A DNA stretch of 21,863 nt. Source: Ruminococcaceae bacterium UBA7067. Lineage in GTDB: Bacteria > Bacillota > Clostridia > Oscillospirales > Acutalibacteraceae. Below are positions 21,833-21,863 of the stretch, piece after piece. How positions within the stretch are numbered: position 1 is the stretch's first letter; each line of letters starts with the position of its first letter. The notes under the pieces were generated by a model, which was given only the letters and a program-made list of their open reading frames with translations, did no database searches and was not told the origin of the DNA. Position numbers and translations under genes: made by a program. The stretch is taken from the NCBI GenBank assembly GCA_002493755.1, contig DKZT01000041.1, positions 1-21,863 on the forward strand, given 5' to 3'.

Positions 21833-21863
21833 ACTTATTTCACCTCCTACAATAATAAATAAG

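Overview
The window looks like a gut Clostridia chromosome of the Ruminococcus/Oscillospiraceae type. The evidence is AT-rich DNA with strong AGGAGG ribosome sites, an obg-mrnC pair, a BofA-like protein, a BspA-like leucine-rich-repeat surface protein, and mobile genes of the kind found in Firmicutes conjugative or mobilizable elements. The species cannot be fixed from the sequence alone.

Bases 1 to about 6144 are ordinary chromosome. They hold a palindromic repeat, a small hypothetical gene, obg (GTPase), mrnC (Mini-RNase III), a convergent unknown gene, ilvD (branched-chain amino acid synthesis), a bofA-like gene whose Shine-Dalgarno lies inside the ilvD terminator hairpin, and the 5' part of a BspA-like LRR gene. 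The LRR gene breaks off inside its fourth 69-bp repeat, 32 bases before the stop codon of a large serine recombinase. This is best read as the left end of an integrated element. No matching right end is seen, so the element appears to run past the window.

From about 6145 onward the element is organised in blocks. First come the recombinase and a sigma-region-4-like protein, both leftward. Next is a palindrome-rich segment that is the likely oriT, followed by mobC and an overlapping relaxase. A divergent control region follows, where a zinc-ribbon/ribbon-helix-helix regulator faces a long rightward operon. Both promoters carry the same 14-bp palindrome. The rightward operon starts with ssb, an unknown gene, a VapD-like gene, parA, a small basic ORF and parB, then a membrane-anchored protein and several small accessory genes: an XRE regulator, a cysteine-rich protein, small membrane proteins and a BlaI-like regulator. 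Decay is visible: a duplicated gene tail, a frameshift at a T run, and an in-frame stop in a small membrane-protein gene.

The right part (18.7-21.8 kb) is leftward and defence-like. It holds an Mrr-type endonuclease with a topoisomerase-type zinc finger and a complete type III toxin-antitoxin locus of the ToxIN/AbiQ type: a consensus promoter, three 35-37 nt RNA repeats, an attenuating hairpin and the ToxN-like ribonuclease. An unknown 267-residue gene lies upstream of it. No VirB4, VirD4 or other mating-pore gene is visible, so the sequence does not decide between a full ICE and a mobilizable element. ParA/ParB, VapD and ToxIN are plausibly there to keep the element in the cell; that is inference.
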